NCBI GenBank assembly: GCA_004194705.1
Contig: SADC01000187.1
Coordinates: 62,001 to 126,000, forward strand
Direction of reading: 5' to 3'
From: Ditylenchus dipsaci
Lineage: Eukaryota; Nematoda; Chromadorea; Rhabditida; Anguinidae
DNA length: 64,000 nucleotides
How positions within the stretch are numbered: the first letter of the stretch is position 1; each line of letters starts with the position of its first letter. A program made the translations under genes and the position numbers. Under the pieces are notes generated by a model that worked only from the letters and a program-made list of their open reading frames with translations, was not told where the DNA came from and did no database searches. Positions 50,201 through 58,209 of the stretch are shown in pieces.

Positions 50201-51123
50201 GGGTTTTCAGCAAATAACCTCACGCTCAAAATGTAGCCATGCTCTCTGGCATCAATTTGAGTATGAACTCGTAAATTAGAATGTCTACAAAATTAGTAAG
50301 AAAAACCATATGTAGCAAACTAATTAATTAAAAATGTAACGTTTTGGCTATAACGATTTTTGGCGGAAAGAATTGGGACGAAACAGGGTAGAGCCGAACA
50401 AAGCTAGAAGGTGGCAGAAAAAAGCTAGAAGGTGGCAGAAAAAATCAAAAGGTGGCAGAAAAAAGTAAAAGGTGGCAGAAAAAAGCAAAAGGTGGCAGAA
50501 AAAAGTAAAAGGTGGCAGAAAAAAGCAAAGGTGGCAGAAAAAAAGCCAAAGGTGGCAGAAAAAAGCTTCGTCCAAAAATATTAAAAACTTTTGGAGATAA
50601 AAACACATTTTACGATTTGACGGGCAAAAGAATAATTTGACGGGGTACAATTTGAGCCTATTGTTTTTGAGCATATGGTGAAAACCTACTTTTGGTGTTT
50701 TGGCTCTCCATCAAGTGCAATAATAGGATGGAATCTTGGGTAAAGGGAATCTCCTGCTTCATTGATGAAAATTCTTAGCCGAGAGTCCTCCAACAGAGCA
50801 ACCGTCACTTTTAGTCTATTTTCGGTGTTGGAGATCATGACATCTATAGAAGTCTCGTTAATTTTGACGCTGGATGGGTCAACTGAGTAGGGGTCACTGG
50901 TGCTGGATTTCTCTCGATGCCGTCTATAATTTTAGGTGACTAAAATTAGCATTTCCAATAATTTAAAATCAAACGTCGGACATAGGAAATCTACTAGCTG
51001 ACTTTTTCAAAGAAAAAATTACTTGCAGAAAGAAGATTGATCACATGTTTTCCAATTTCCACGATCGACAGCCAAAAGAATATTTGGCAGCAAGACCAGG
51101 AAAATAAGCAGAAGCTCGCGCAT
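38245..51123 (-). CDS. GANAB: Glucosidase II alpha subunit (neutral alpha-glucosidase AB, GH31)
   Basis: ER enzyme that trims the two inner glucoses of Glc2Man9GlcNAc2 on new glycoproteins (calnexin cycle). Sixteen exons in coding order: 51123-51023, 50923-50690, 48387-48150, 48096-47993, 46728-46672, 46621-46498, 46442-46270, 46210-46004, 45949-45816, 45763-45536, 45480-45208, 45151-45030, 43295-43064, 42780-42684, 38687-38408, 38357-38245; about 906 aa (human 944). A signal peptide ([18 protein letters not shown]) is followed by CK-R near the N-terminus, [15 protein letters not shown], nucleophile motif WNDMNEPS (about 45,655), acid/base [13 protein letters not shown]-like [16 protein letters not shown], and C-terminal beta domain (MDDGETF, ISREW-like). 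Single-base deletions break the frame near 46308, 45656, 43130 and 42718; every other junction fits. ER retention normally depends on the beta subunit, and no HDEL is seen here. The large introns hold most of the foldback elements in the window. Confidence 0.95.
39069..40196. mobile_element. 1.1-kb foldback element with TTCGTCCAAAA arrays, nested
   Basis: Its first and last 60 bp are near-perfect inverse copies beginning GGTGCCATGGCATTTCGTCC. The left arm has about 12 units of ATTCGTCCAAAA(G)TC and the right arm about 10 inverse units. The flanks are ACTTTTTTT and ACTTTTTTA (9 bp, one mismatch). The loop (39,260-40,020) contains GGGGTTTACTAAAGG in inverse form, a sequence also found in the loop of the element at 43,921. 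No protein is encoded. Confidence 0.85.
40380..40620. repeat. Degenerate CTACCTGAGTACCA minisatellite
   Basis: A loosely repeated 12-18 bp unit (ACTACCTGGGTACC and variants) runs through this stretch. Related text is seen at 39,290-39,420 and 30,520-30,650. Confidence 0.45.
40762..41019. mobile_element. MITE with CCGTAT termini, TA duplication
   Basis: The 258 bp element starts CCGTATATCTCTATTAGAAGG and ends CTTCTAATCGAGAATATACGG, with TA flanks (40760-40761, 41020-41021). Same family as 4,430-4,681. Nested in the 2.5 kb foldback element. Confidence 0.75.
41752..42136. mobile_element. 385-bp foldback element with ACTCGCCAACG arrays
   Basis: The left arm (41,760-41,880) is about eight units of AAAACTCGCCAACG and the right arm (41,937-42,130) is about ten inverse units (CGTTGGCGAGTT). 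Ends GGGATACGACCGACTCGCC and inverted GGGACCCAACAAACTCGC. The direct repeat AAATCGTC flanks it (41744-41751, 42137-42144); it may be 8 or 9 bp. It interrupts the dispersed repeat whose other copy is at 3,760. Confidence 0.8.
42142..42200 (+). repeat. Dispersed repeat, copy 2
   Basis: Matches 3,760-3,818 in the same orientation (CGTCCGATGTGGCAATGTCA and onward). Its left boundary falls at the target duplication of the adjacent foldback element. Confidence 0.6.
42812..43051. mobile_element. MITE with TTTAAAGGGG termini
   Basis: The 240 bp element starts TTTAAAGGGGTATGGTCACC, and ends with the inverse GGTGACTATGCCCCTTTAAA. The whole unit is an imperfect palindrome with GGTTTCTAACAAAAC/GTTTTGTCAGAAACC in the centre. 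TTAA at both ends could be a piggyBac-type target duplication. Relatives: 16,980-17,105 (partial), 60,486-60,687 and 61,638-61,878. Confidence 0.7.
43921..44305. mobile_element. 385-bp foldback element with GTGGCCGAAAATC arrays
   Basis: The left arm has four units of TTTTGTGGCCGAAAATCTC and the right arm five inverse units (GATTTTCGGCCACAAAAAA). The arms continue into AAGTTGGTCTCGACA and its inverse near the loop. The loop (44,040-44,160) contains GAGGGTTTACTAAAGG preceded by GGCCGAAA, also found inverted in the loop of the TTCGTCC element near 39,900. A clear target duplication was not found. Confidence 0.75.
44621..44897 (-). repeat. Hairpin carrying a tRNA-like promoter (SINE-like head)
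   Basis: On the minus strand, from 44,897, ATGGCGCAGTGCGTAAGCG resembles a tRNA A box, and about 55 nt later GCAGGTTCAATCCCACG resembles a B box (GGTTCAATCCC). The B-box part and following CAAAATGGTGTTTTTTTG text occur in both arms of a palindrome, around a GGCTTATTTGCC/GGCCAAACAAGCC core. The A box is present only in one arm. Spacing is too long for a functional tRNA. Confidence 0.55.
46761..47965. repeat. 1.2-kb palindrome filling a glucosidase intron
   Basis: Arms from GGGAGGGACCCTGG ... TATTCTTGTATAGCG (46,761 onward) to the inverse ending at 47,963, and inner arms from GGAGGAGATAACTT to TTGAATTTAAAAGGGAATA (46,997-47,165), inverted at 47,585-47,775. The loop (47,280-47,560) is a separate repeat with AAGCCCCCTGCGCCCC hairpin and ACTCGAAAGTGACTCTGG, shared with 30,050-30,290. 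The element takes up nearly all of the intron between 46,728 and 47,993. Confidence 0.75.
48641..49445. repeat. Palindrome with CGATGCTCCGG arms enclosing a telomere-like array
   Basis: GGAGTCCATTATACCGATGC ... AAACGTGTTTTTAGGGCGCG ... TTTTGCCTTGGTCC (48,648-48,820) is repeated inverted at 49,260-49,432. The loop holds the tandem block at 48,857-49,147. Confidence 0.75.
48857..49147. repeat. Three 97-bp tandem units ending in GCCTAAGCCTAAGCCTAA
   Basis: A 97 bp unit (GGCTGTACGCTGCTTG ... CACACAGCTTTTTTATATC followed by three to four GCCTAA hexamers) is repeated almost identically from 48,857, 48,954 and 49,050. GCCTAA is the complement of TTAGGC, the nematode telomere repeat. Further GCCTAA pairs occur at about 49,548 and 7,069. 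Either an interstitial telomeric remnant amplified with its flank or a minisatellite that resembles it. Confidence 0.8.
49444..50646. repeat. 1.2-kb foldback element with TTTTTCTGCCACC arrays
   Basis: Outer arms are ACCCCGTCAAAT units (49,444-49,480) and the inverse (50,610-50,646). Next comes the left array (49,800-49,930), about seven units of TTTTTTCTGCCACCTTTTG, and the right array (50,408-50,572), about nine inverse units (GGTGGCAGAAAAAAGC). Inner arms GTTTCGTCCCAAATTG, TTAATTAATTAGTTTTCTAC and AATTGATGCTAGAGAGCAG are also inverted. It sits in the 2.3 kb glucosidase intron between 48,387 and 50,690. Confidence 0.8.
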
Positions 51124-51620
51124 GTATCCTGCCTACTTGTGAATTAAAAGCTAAAATTGCAAAAATTTAGTTTAGGGTGCAACAATAGTGTAGGAACATG
51201 TGGCAGAATACTATCACAATTATTATGTCTGCTCTTATTCACTTATCCGAGAAAAAACGACCTTGAAGAGATAAATTACAACTCGCCTTGATACCTTTCA
51301 CACTTTGCAAGACGTCAACCAACCTCTGCAGATCAAAGAAAAATTCCCTGAATATTCAAAAACCAGCATTATGCCAATCAGATTTGTTGAAATACAATTT
51401 CTTCTTCAATTCAAAACTGGTTTTGTACTCTTGTAATCGTTCTACTTAAACTTTTGAATTTCTACATCAGAATGGTTTTGCAGGAAGAAAAATTGGTATT
51501 TTTGGAACTCGACATTGTGCAAATTCGAGATTTTGCAACAAGTGCGCATTACTCGCATCAGCTTTCATTGTCGAAAATTTTAAGTAAACCCCTTCTAAAA
51601 TTTAGAAGCTTTTGCCTACA

Positions 51621-52749
51621 ATGTTGTCTTTGACGATGCTGAAGATTTCGCCGCTATGTTCCTGCCGTCGCACGATCGCTTTTGCTCTTCGAAAACAGTT
51701 AAGTTTTGCAAAGTTTTGTATGAGCACATATGTTACAGGCAAACCTGGATATAAGAGCATCCCTCCGTACCGGCCAAAGGTGCTATTTTATCACGGGTGC
51801 TCTTATATAGGGAGCGGGTTTTTAGTATAAGAGCACTAATTGAGACCGGACCAAGGCCCTCTTACATCGGAGTGCTTATAACCAGGTTTGACTGTAGGTC
51901 AAACCTCTAATCGAAGAGAATACTCTTCGATATTTCAACCCAAATTTTTTTGAGTTGTCGTTAAAACTGCAGTAAAACATATAGTAGGTACATGAGTGAC
52001 TTTATTTCAATTTTTTCTTTCAGACTTCTTCACGTATCCGCTGTTCGTTCAAAAATGGTGCCACTAAAATCTATTCCCGCAAATGAACTTGGCGAATCGA
52101 TCATGCATCTCCAAGAAAATGGCTCATCTAGGTCGTCGACAGATGAATTAAAGCGTATGATTAAATTTGCGAAAGTATGTCTGCCTTCTGCCCTGATTGG
52201 GTTAGTTTTTTATTCGAATAATTTCAGGTCATCTCTCTAAGCAGCAGTTCTCTGGGTATTGTCATGATTCCTGTGCTCACTTCTAAACTTATGGAGGCAG
52301 CTGCTGACAATCCTGGAGCCATGGTCCTTCTTGTGTTCGCCAACTCCTTCGTCGGCTTGTTGACGTTCACTCCATTGTTGCTACACTTCCTGACCAAGCG
52401 TTTTGTGGCAAATATATACTACAATTCTAAATCTCAAGTGAGCGCTTTAAAATTTTAAATAGTTTATGAGGACTGTGAGATGTGCAGTATCAGCTGTATA
52501 CACAAATTCCAGCTATTCACTTCCGTCCATTACAATTTCCTGATGCAGAAGCAAGCTCTCAGGTTCAGATCAGATGATGTGGTGGATTTGGCAGTTGCAT
52601 TGCAGAAAAAAAAAATTCTTTTCCCGATGGCTACTTGCTTTGTCGACTCCCATCCTTTGCTGCTGTTGCTCGACCATCGATTGTACTCCAACCAAGACGC
52701 TTTCGATTTGTTGACCAAGAATGTTCACATACCGGACGGCCACGATTAA
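51621..52749 (+). CDS. TMEM70-like mitochondrial membrane protein
   Basis: TMEM70 proteins are inner-mitochondrial membrane factors needed to assemble ATP synthase. Exons 51621-51697, 52024-52174, 52228-52437 and 52488-52749 give about 230 aa. The N-terminus (MLSLTMLKISPLCSCRRTIA...) is basic and Ser-rich like a mitochondrial presequence. Two hydrophobic segments follow: VISLSSSSLGIVMIPVL and NPGAMVLLVFANSFVGLLTF, then PLLLHFLTKRFVANIYY. The C-terminal part has FRSDDVV and a HPLLLLLDHRLYSN block, matching the family pattern of a short positional 'sDV' and 'gkPLlvd..lf' motif. The last exon needs a one-base shift between YQLYTQIPA and FTSVHYNF. A TTTAG acceptor lies 15 nt before the ATG, with the divergent glucosidase start 500 bp upstream. 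The family call rests on pattern only. Confidence 0.7.
51736..51894. mobile_element. pogo/Tigger-like MITE in TMEM70-like intron 1
   Basis: The 159 bp element starts CAGGCAAACCTGGATATAAG and ends CTTATAACCAGGTTTGACTG, with TA on both sides (51734-51735, 51895-51896). The motif TATAAGAGCA is repeated internally in both orientations. Confidence 0.8.
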
Positions 52750-52835
52750 TTATTTTTTGCCTGAAAAAAGTATATAGTTTTAGGAGGATTCAAAGATTGT
52801 TATTTTTGTTGTTGTTAATTCCGTTGTTGATTGTG

Positions 52836-52841
52836 AATAAA
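52836..52841 (+). terminator. Polyadenylation signal AATAAA of the TMEM70-like gene
   Basis: AATAAA lies 87 nt after the TAA stop codon at 52,749, in an AT-rich stretch. Confidence 0.5.
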
Positions 52842-52904
52842 TGTAAGGAATGCAGAAAATGTCTTTATTTTATTTTAATTTATTGAAAGCGGTTATTTGT
52901 AATT

Positions 52905-53107
52905 TTGGACGAGGTATAAGGGAATTTCGGACCTAGTAGCGAATACACCCCCCCCTCCCCAACAATTTTTTTTTCAAAATCAGGTTTTAACCATTTCTAA
53001 GTAATTCTTATGCGCTAAAAACGATTAAAAAGGTGTTTGCGGGCATTTTCTGTCCTAAAAAGTTGATTTTTGGGAAAATTTTTGACCAAAATTATACTTT
53101 TTGCCTT
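52905..53107. repeat. Single arm of the CCTTGG hairpin repeat
   Basis: The stretch from GGACCTAGTAGCGAATACACC through AAATCAGGTTTTAACCATTTC to TTTTTGCCTT matches 29,780-29,960 in the same orientation. The opposite arm is missing here. Confidence 0.7.
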
Positions 53108-53149
53108 AAACAGTCGCTTAACACTCCAAAGACTTCGTTTTGCTGGACG

Positions 53150-53324
53150 GTTTGACTGTAGGTCAAACCTCTAATGGAAGAGAATACTCTTCGATATTTC
53201 AACCCCAAATTTTTTTTGACTTATCGTTAAAACTGCAGTAAAAGATATAGTAGGTACATGAGTGACTTTATTTCAATTTTTCTTAGTTTTTTAGTCTTAG
53301 GTTAGTTTTTTATTCGAATAATTT
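53150..53324 (+). pseudogene. Relict duplicate of TMEM70-like introns, exon missing
   Basis: From GTTTGACTGTAGGTCAAACC to TGACTTTATTTCAATTTTTC (53,150-53,280) this copies 51,886-52,016 with about 95 percent identity: the MITE end, the whole right part of intron 1 and its acceptor tract. After about 20 unmatched bases it continues with GGTTAGTTTTTTATTCGAAT (53,300-53,324), matching intron 2 (52,199-52,224). The coding exon 2 between these parts is absent. Confidence 0.8.
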
Positions 53325-53494
53325 AGTTGCTTTTTCAAATGGTTTGTCGGGTTTGCTAAAAAAAACAGCTGTATCCTACCTAGTTTTGACTATTTTAGGA
53401 AATTCTGGATCCCGTAACTGTGAGCATAAAGGTACCCAGGTTTTCTGACAGGAGGGCTAAGATGGCAGAAAAGCTAAATAATGCTACAAAAAAC

Positions 53495-53678
53495 TAGAGT
53501 ATCGGTTTTGCCTTTTTCCGATGTTGCGCTGCGATGTTTTTCGGCCATGCGTGGTTGCGCTGCGATATTCGCTGTTTTCAAATATTTGCGTACGCTGTTG
53601 CGCTGCGATGTTTTTGCCCGAATTTGCTGCGATTGATGCAATGTTGCGCTGCGATGTATCGCAGCGCCCGATTCTCTA
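53495..53678. mobile_element. Probable hAT-type element with GTTGCGCTGCGATGT units
   Basis: Ends TAGAGTATCGG and inverted TAGAGAATCGG; flanks CAAAAAAC and AAAAAAAC match at 7 of 8. The interior has about five copies of GTTGCGCTGCGAT(G/A)T at 20-55 bp spacing, and one inverse ATCGCAGCGC at the right end. Confidence 0.5.
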
Positions 53679-54344
53679 AAAAAAAACAAAAAGGCTAAAA
53701 AAATCCTGACGGGGGTGGGCTATAGCCTGGTTAGTTTCCTTCCATGGGTACGCCTATGATATCCAGCCTATTCCTTACGTTTGTTTCCGTTTTTTGTGAA
53801 CCCAGCATTTTTCTATTTTCGTTGTTGTTGCTGTTGTTACAGTTTTACCAGTAAATCTTGCACTTTTCTGTCGTTTTCATTTTTTTCCCCAGTAAATCCA
53901 GCATATTTCTAAACCTACATGTCGTTAAAAAAGTTGAAATTCCTTTGTGGGTGACCGCTCAAAAAATGCCGACCAAATGAAGTGGGTGCACAAACCGGTT
54001 GATGCTTGGACTAAACTTCGTAGAGCTTTACCTACCTGTGAATTCGTGTATATATGCCCTTTTTCGAAAAACGTGGGCATATTGTTCTTTTGACTCATAT
54101 ACTTTTAGAAATTATGTTTGTATCGAGATTAGATGAAGTAAACATTTTTCAAGCCTAAAGTATTTTTGAACATGTTAAGTACCAACGAAAAACCTTCAAA
54201 GCACCAAGAGAAACAAAAGCGGCCATTAGGTCGGCCAAGCACGAAAACCATACAGCCGACATTTTGGTGTTAACATTTTGCGTTGACATTTTGTCCTATG
54301 ATCGATGTGGTGAACAATAAATGAGAATTGGGTGTACTTTTGAC

Positions 54345-54895
54345 CTCCTAAACGCCCCTTTTAAAAAGTTACTCGGATTTTGAAGAGGTTGAGCTTTGAG
54401 AAGATATATCTCACAACAGAGATAGTGTTATAGGGCTATCTTCGATTTATCAGAAAGCGCAGAAATTTAGCTTTGAAATGAGGTATCATGCATTTAAATA
54501 GGATCATAAAAATTGTCTATTTACATAAAAGTAAAAAGACTGCAAAATTGTAACAATTTGACATTTTCATAAAAAGGTTCTAAACTTTTTCTAGGTAAGC
54601 GATATCAAAAAACTGACAATGTAATTAGACAGAGCAACAAAAACTGCACCAAACTTTTTTAAACTTTCTTATGCTAAACGCTTTTTTCTTCAAACACTTT
54701 CTGGTGCAATTTTTATGACCCTATTCAAATGCATGATACCTCATTTCAAAGCTAAATTTCTGCGCTTTCTGATAAATCGAAGATAGCCCTATAACACTAT
54801 CTCTGTTGTGAGATATATCTTCTCAAGCTCAACCTCTTCAAAGTCCGAGTAACTTTTTTAAAAGGGGCGTTTAAGAGGTCAAAATTACACCAAAT
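54345..54895. repeat. 0.55-kb palindrome plus a third partial arm
   Basis: The left arm (GACCTCCTAAACGCCCCTTTT ... ATAGGGCTATCTTCG ... ATGAGGTATCATGCATTTAAA, 54,343-54,575) is inverted at 54,690-54,890. The inner end (AAAATTGTCTATTTACATAA ... CAATTTGACATTTTCATAAA) recurs once more, inverted, at 55,508-55,586, right at the edge of the next element. An ATAGGGCTAT box again marks the arms. Confidence 0.75.
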
Positions 54896-55585
54896 TCAAA
54901 ATAAAGGGCAAATTCGGAATCAGCAAAGTAAACTGTGTCTATATAAACAGTTACTACAATCTAATGTCAGCTCTGATTAATAGAGCTATACGGTATGACA
55001 TATAGCAACAAAAGATACAACGGAAAATAGAAATTTTAGAAAGTATAGTTGGCATATCCCAAATGTGTTCATTTTCGAATTTTTCGTCTCGACACGAAAG
55101 TATCGATTTCGCCTTTTGACGTGTTCGATACCCGTGCGGCTTGAGGTGCGCACGATAACTCTTGATAAATATTTTTAAACGTTTTAAGGTACACTGGAAT
55201 TTGAGAATAACTTCTTGGGTCTATAAATTCTACAACAATCAGCTGCTTTCAAATCGATTTTTATAGAACATGTAGATTAGTGAACGTTTTTTTACCAATG
55301 ACTTTTGTGTGAAAATAGCAACACAGAAACAAAAAGTTGGCAAGAACTTATTTGTCACCACTTATAGATGGTTTTCCTACTCTTTAAGTGCTTTACCCTC
55401 TTTCATTGTGGTTTGACTATCTCCGAGATGATACTTCCGCTTCGCTGTTCGCTTCGCTTTGTTCGATCTTCTCAAATTTTGGGATTTTTCTGGGATCTTA
55501 AGATTTTATGAAAATGTCAAATTGTTACAATTTGCAGTCTTTTTACTTTTATGTAAATAGACAATTTTTTATGATCCTATTTAAA

Positions 55586-56126
55586 TGCAGCGAAAGGCAT
55601 GAGTACTCAACTTAACCACCATCGATCAGCCGGGTTGAGTCTCGAGTTGAAATTGAGCTGGACCTCTTCGGAGTGTCTCGTGCTTTGAGTTTTGAATTTA
55701 CCGAGCCTTTAGTTCGGTTGTTGGTTTATGTAACGTAACTAATTGCTGTTGGTTATCCCTCGATTTCGGTTCAGGTCACCGAAATCGAAAATCTTGTTTA
55801 CCTGACAGATCTACAAAAAACGAGAAAATTCGAGAAGAGTTGGTATGAAAATTGGATTATTACTTGTTCCGCCCTGTTCGCTATACAGAGTGTGCAGCAA
55901 CGCACAGATAGAAGGCCGAATTAAAGGCAAATCTAAAACTCGACAGAAAACCGAAATCGAGGGATAACCAACCGGAAGCAGTTACCCGAACAAACAACCG
56001 AACTAAAGGCTCGGCAAATTCAAACTCAAAGCACGAGACACTCCGAAGAGGTCCAGCTCATTTCAACTCGAGACTCAACCCGGCTGAATGATAGGGTTAC
56101 GTTGAGTACTTATGCCTTTCGCTGCA
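55586..56126. mobile_element. 541-bp inverted-repeat element with TGCAGCGAAAGGCAT ends
   Basis: Ends TGCAGCGAAAGGCATGAGTA and the exact inverse. Arms of about 230 bp (GTTGAGTCTCGAGTTGAAAT, CTCTTCGGAGTGTCTCGTGC, AGCCTTTAGTTCGG, GGTTATCCCTCGATTTCGGT) pair with inverse copies up to 56,126. Class unknown: I see no clear target duplication. It inserted into the arm copy of the 54-kb palindrome. Confidence 0.75.
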
Positions 56127-56359
56127 CACACAATTGCTGGGTTTGACGAAATTCAAAACTCATATATAAAATTTAAATCTTTTTCAAATCTCTGGCACGC
56201 CTGGTTCGCGCCTTTTCTATTTTAAAATTGTGTTTCATCACGCACGAACATGCCCTTTAAGCTCAACGAAAAAGTGAGACAAAGTGTCCATTCAAAAAAC
56301 CGCCACTAACTGTCCTATGTCTTATATTATTAACCGCTTTGTTTGAAAACCTTCGATAT

Positions 56360-56445
56360 AGTGTACTCTTGATATAGTGTAACTCTCGATATAGTTTATA
56401 TTTTTCGGATCCCCGGGAGCTACACTGTATCAAGAGTGGACTGTA
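56360..56445. mobile_element. Degenerate pogo/Tigger-like MITE
   Basis: CTCTTGATATAGTGTAACTC on the left and the inverse GAGCTACACTGTATCAAGAG near 56,425, ending GGACTG-TA at the right. The left terminus is unclear because the TCGATATAGTGTA unit is tandemly repeated three times. Confidence 0.5.
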
Positions 56446-56516
56446 CCTCCAATGGGAAGCAAACCAATGACCAACTTTAGCACTACGGCGCTGCTTTACC
56501 ACTAGGTCACCGATGC
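56446..56516 (-). other. tRNA-like sequence (tRNA pseudogene or SINE head)
   Basis: On the minus strand, GTGACCTAGTGGTAAAGCAGCGC fits an A box (TRGCNNAGTGG-like), and GGTTTGCTTCCC about 30 nt later fits a diverged B box. Overall length is near 71 nt. The B box lacks the invariant GGTTCRA and stem pairing looks poor, so I do not call a functional tRNA. Confidence 0.4.
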
Positions 56517-56691
56517 TATTAAATAATGGCAGTGTTTTATTCGGAGGGTAATCAACAAAAAATTATTTCAAAATAATTCTTTTTGAATTGACCTGGTACC
56601 CGCCTTTCGAAATATTCCCATCGGCGACGGGCATGCCCTTCAAAGACTGATTTTATTCGTCGATCAATTGATTTTTTCGTACTGTTACATG

Positions 56692-57123
56692 TAGGGTTGT
56701 CACACAGTTAACTCGGTTTTTGAAAATTTTGACCTTATTTCATGTTTTTATACACTTTTTTGTCTAAAATTTTGAGCATGTCAGCCTGCGATCGAAAGCT
56801 TGGAATGTCAGCTACACGATGGTGTAAAAATTTCTTAGATTAATTCATAAAAATGTATTTATTTCAATGAAAACATTGTCGGTTTTTTCGGGTAATTTCG
56901 GGTAAAATTACCCGAAATTACCCGAAAAAAACCGACAATGTTTTCATTGAAATAAATACATTTTTATGAATTAATCTAAGAAATTTTTACACCATCGTGT
57001 AGCTGACATTCCAAGCTTTCGATCGCAGGCTGACATGCTCAAAATTTAGACAAAAAAGTGTATAAAAACATGAAATAAGGTCAAAAATTTTCAAAAAACC
57101 GAGTTAACTGTGTGACAACCCTA
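56692..57123. mobile_element. Near-perfect 432-bp hairpin hAT element
   Basis: Starts TAGGGTTGTCACACAG and ends with the exact inverse, with the perfect 8 bp duplication GTTACATG (56684-56691, 57124-57131). The two arms are nearly identical over their full 210 bp, with a CGGGTAATTTCGGGTAA centre. High arm identity suggests a recent insertion or active arm homogenisation. Shares the TAGGGTTGT end with 16,250-16,436. Confidence 0.93.
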
Positions 57124-57196
57124 GTTACATGTATAGTACGCTACCCTGCTATAAAAGCTTTCATGTCTTTTGTGGCCAATTAGGAATGTGAAGTCA

Positions 57197-58209
57197 TGGC
57201 TCGTTCAAGGACTGCGACTTAGACTGAGACTAAGACTGAGACTAAGGGGTGTTCATGTAGCCAAAATAGTCTCAGTCTAATTCTAAGGTGTTCACGGACT
57301 GAGACTTAGACTTAAACTAAGAAGTCACTAAGAGCGACTTTGTTTTACATGTCCACAGTGCAATGTCCACAATATTCACAATTTTTATTAATTTCTTTGT
57401 TCAAATAATTTTTCCTTGAAAATCTGCGCTAACAACGCGATTGAAAATTGCGATAAACTTTGTTCTTATGTCTTTTGCATTGACTACTTTTTCAGGTGCA
57501 CCGGTGCTTATTCTACGCCAATTATAAAAATCTAGCATGGCTCTGTCTAAGTCCATTTCCTCATCCATCTCTTCAGTAAAGACATTGTGGAGGACAGAGA
57601 TGGCTTAAACTACCTTGTCAGCCATCTCATGAGAGCATTCGATCAACTTCAAAAAAATCCACCACTTTATTGCAATAATTCCAGAGCAGTCTTCTATACC
57701 GTTGCGTGCTCAGATTAGATGGCTGGTCGAGAAAGAAAGCATCCAATAACCTTTAAACCAGTAAAAAAAACATTTGATCCTGTTTTTAATGTTTTTCAAA
57801 TGAAGAAAATTAGTCTTAGTCTCAGTCTAAGTCTCAGTCTAAGGTGTTCACGGAGTCAGACTTGGACTGAGACTCTCAGTCCAAGTCTGACTCCGTGAAC
57901 ACCTTAGACTGAGACTTAGGCTGAGACTAAGACTAACCCCTGGTCACAGTGAGAGGTCGAAGTCGAAATAAACTGTTGCCTAGAAATTGTGATTTTATTT
58001 GTCTAAGTGCAAAATTGATATAGGAAACACCCCTTAACCATATACTAATCATGGTGGTCTCCTATATCAGATTTGCACTTGGACAAATAAAATGACGATT
58101 TCTAGGCAGCACTTTATTTCGACTTTGACTCCGACCTCTCAGCGTGACGAAAGGGTAAGAGGTGTTCATGTAGCCAAAATAGTCTAAGTCGCAGTCCGTA
58201 AACGAGCCA
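57197..58209. mobile_element. PIF/Harbinger-type element with GACTTAGACTGA arrays
   Basis: Ends TGGCTCGTTCAAGGACTGCG and inverted TGGCTCGTTTACGGACTGCG; 3 bp duplication TCA on both sides (57194-57196, 58210-58212), the size expected for Harbinger elements. Near the ends and again at 57,800-57,935 there are runs of the hexamers GACTTA/GACTGA in both orientations, plus a perfect CAGACTTGGACTGAGA hairpin. It encloses a decayed transposase fragment, and a smaller inverted repeat (57,945-58,150) with AGAGGTCGAAGTCGAAATAA arms has inserted in it. Confidence 0.8.
57425..57640 (-). pseudogene. Decayed Harbinger-like DDE transposase C-terminus
   Basis: Minus-strand reading gives AISVLHNVFTEEMDEE... 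then AMLDFYNWRRI and AKDIRTKFIAIF, with one in-frame stop just before AISVLHN. The V/A-LHN motif followed by acidic residues and a final IR..F/YF segment is the pattern of HARBI1-type DDE transposase C-termini. It agrees with the 3 bp duplication and ends of the surrounding element. The rest of the transposase is not recognisable. Confidence 0.55.

Noticed and set aside
48857..50580. CRISPR-like arrays of short repeats
   Set aside because: Spacing is not constant, spacers are not unique, the sequence is eukaryotic and there are no cas genes; these are minisatellite arms and a tandem repeat.
56446..56516. Functional tRNA gene
   Set aside because: The B box is diverged and the stems do not pair well by eye; kept only as a tRNA-like relic.
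57954..58140. Independent gene around the GGTCGAAGTCGAAATAA block
   Set aside because: It is a small inverted repeat nested in the Harbinger-type element, with no coding capacity.
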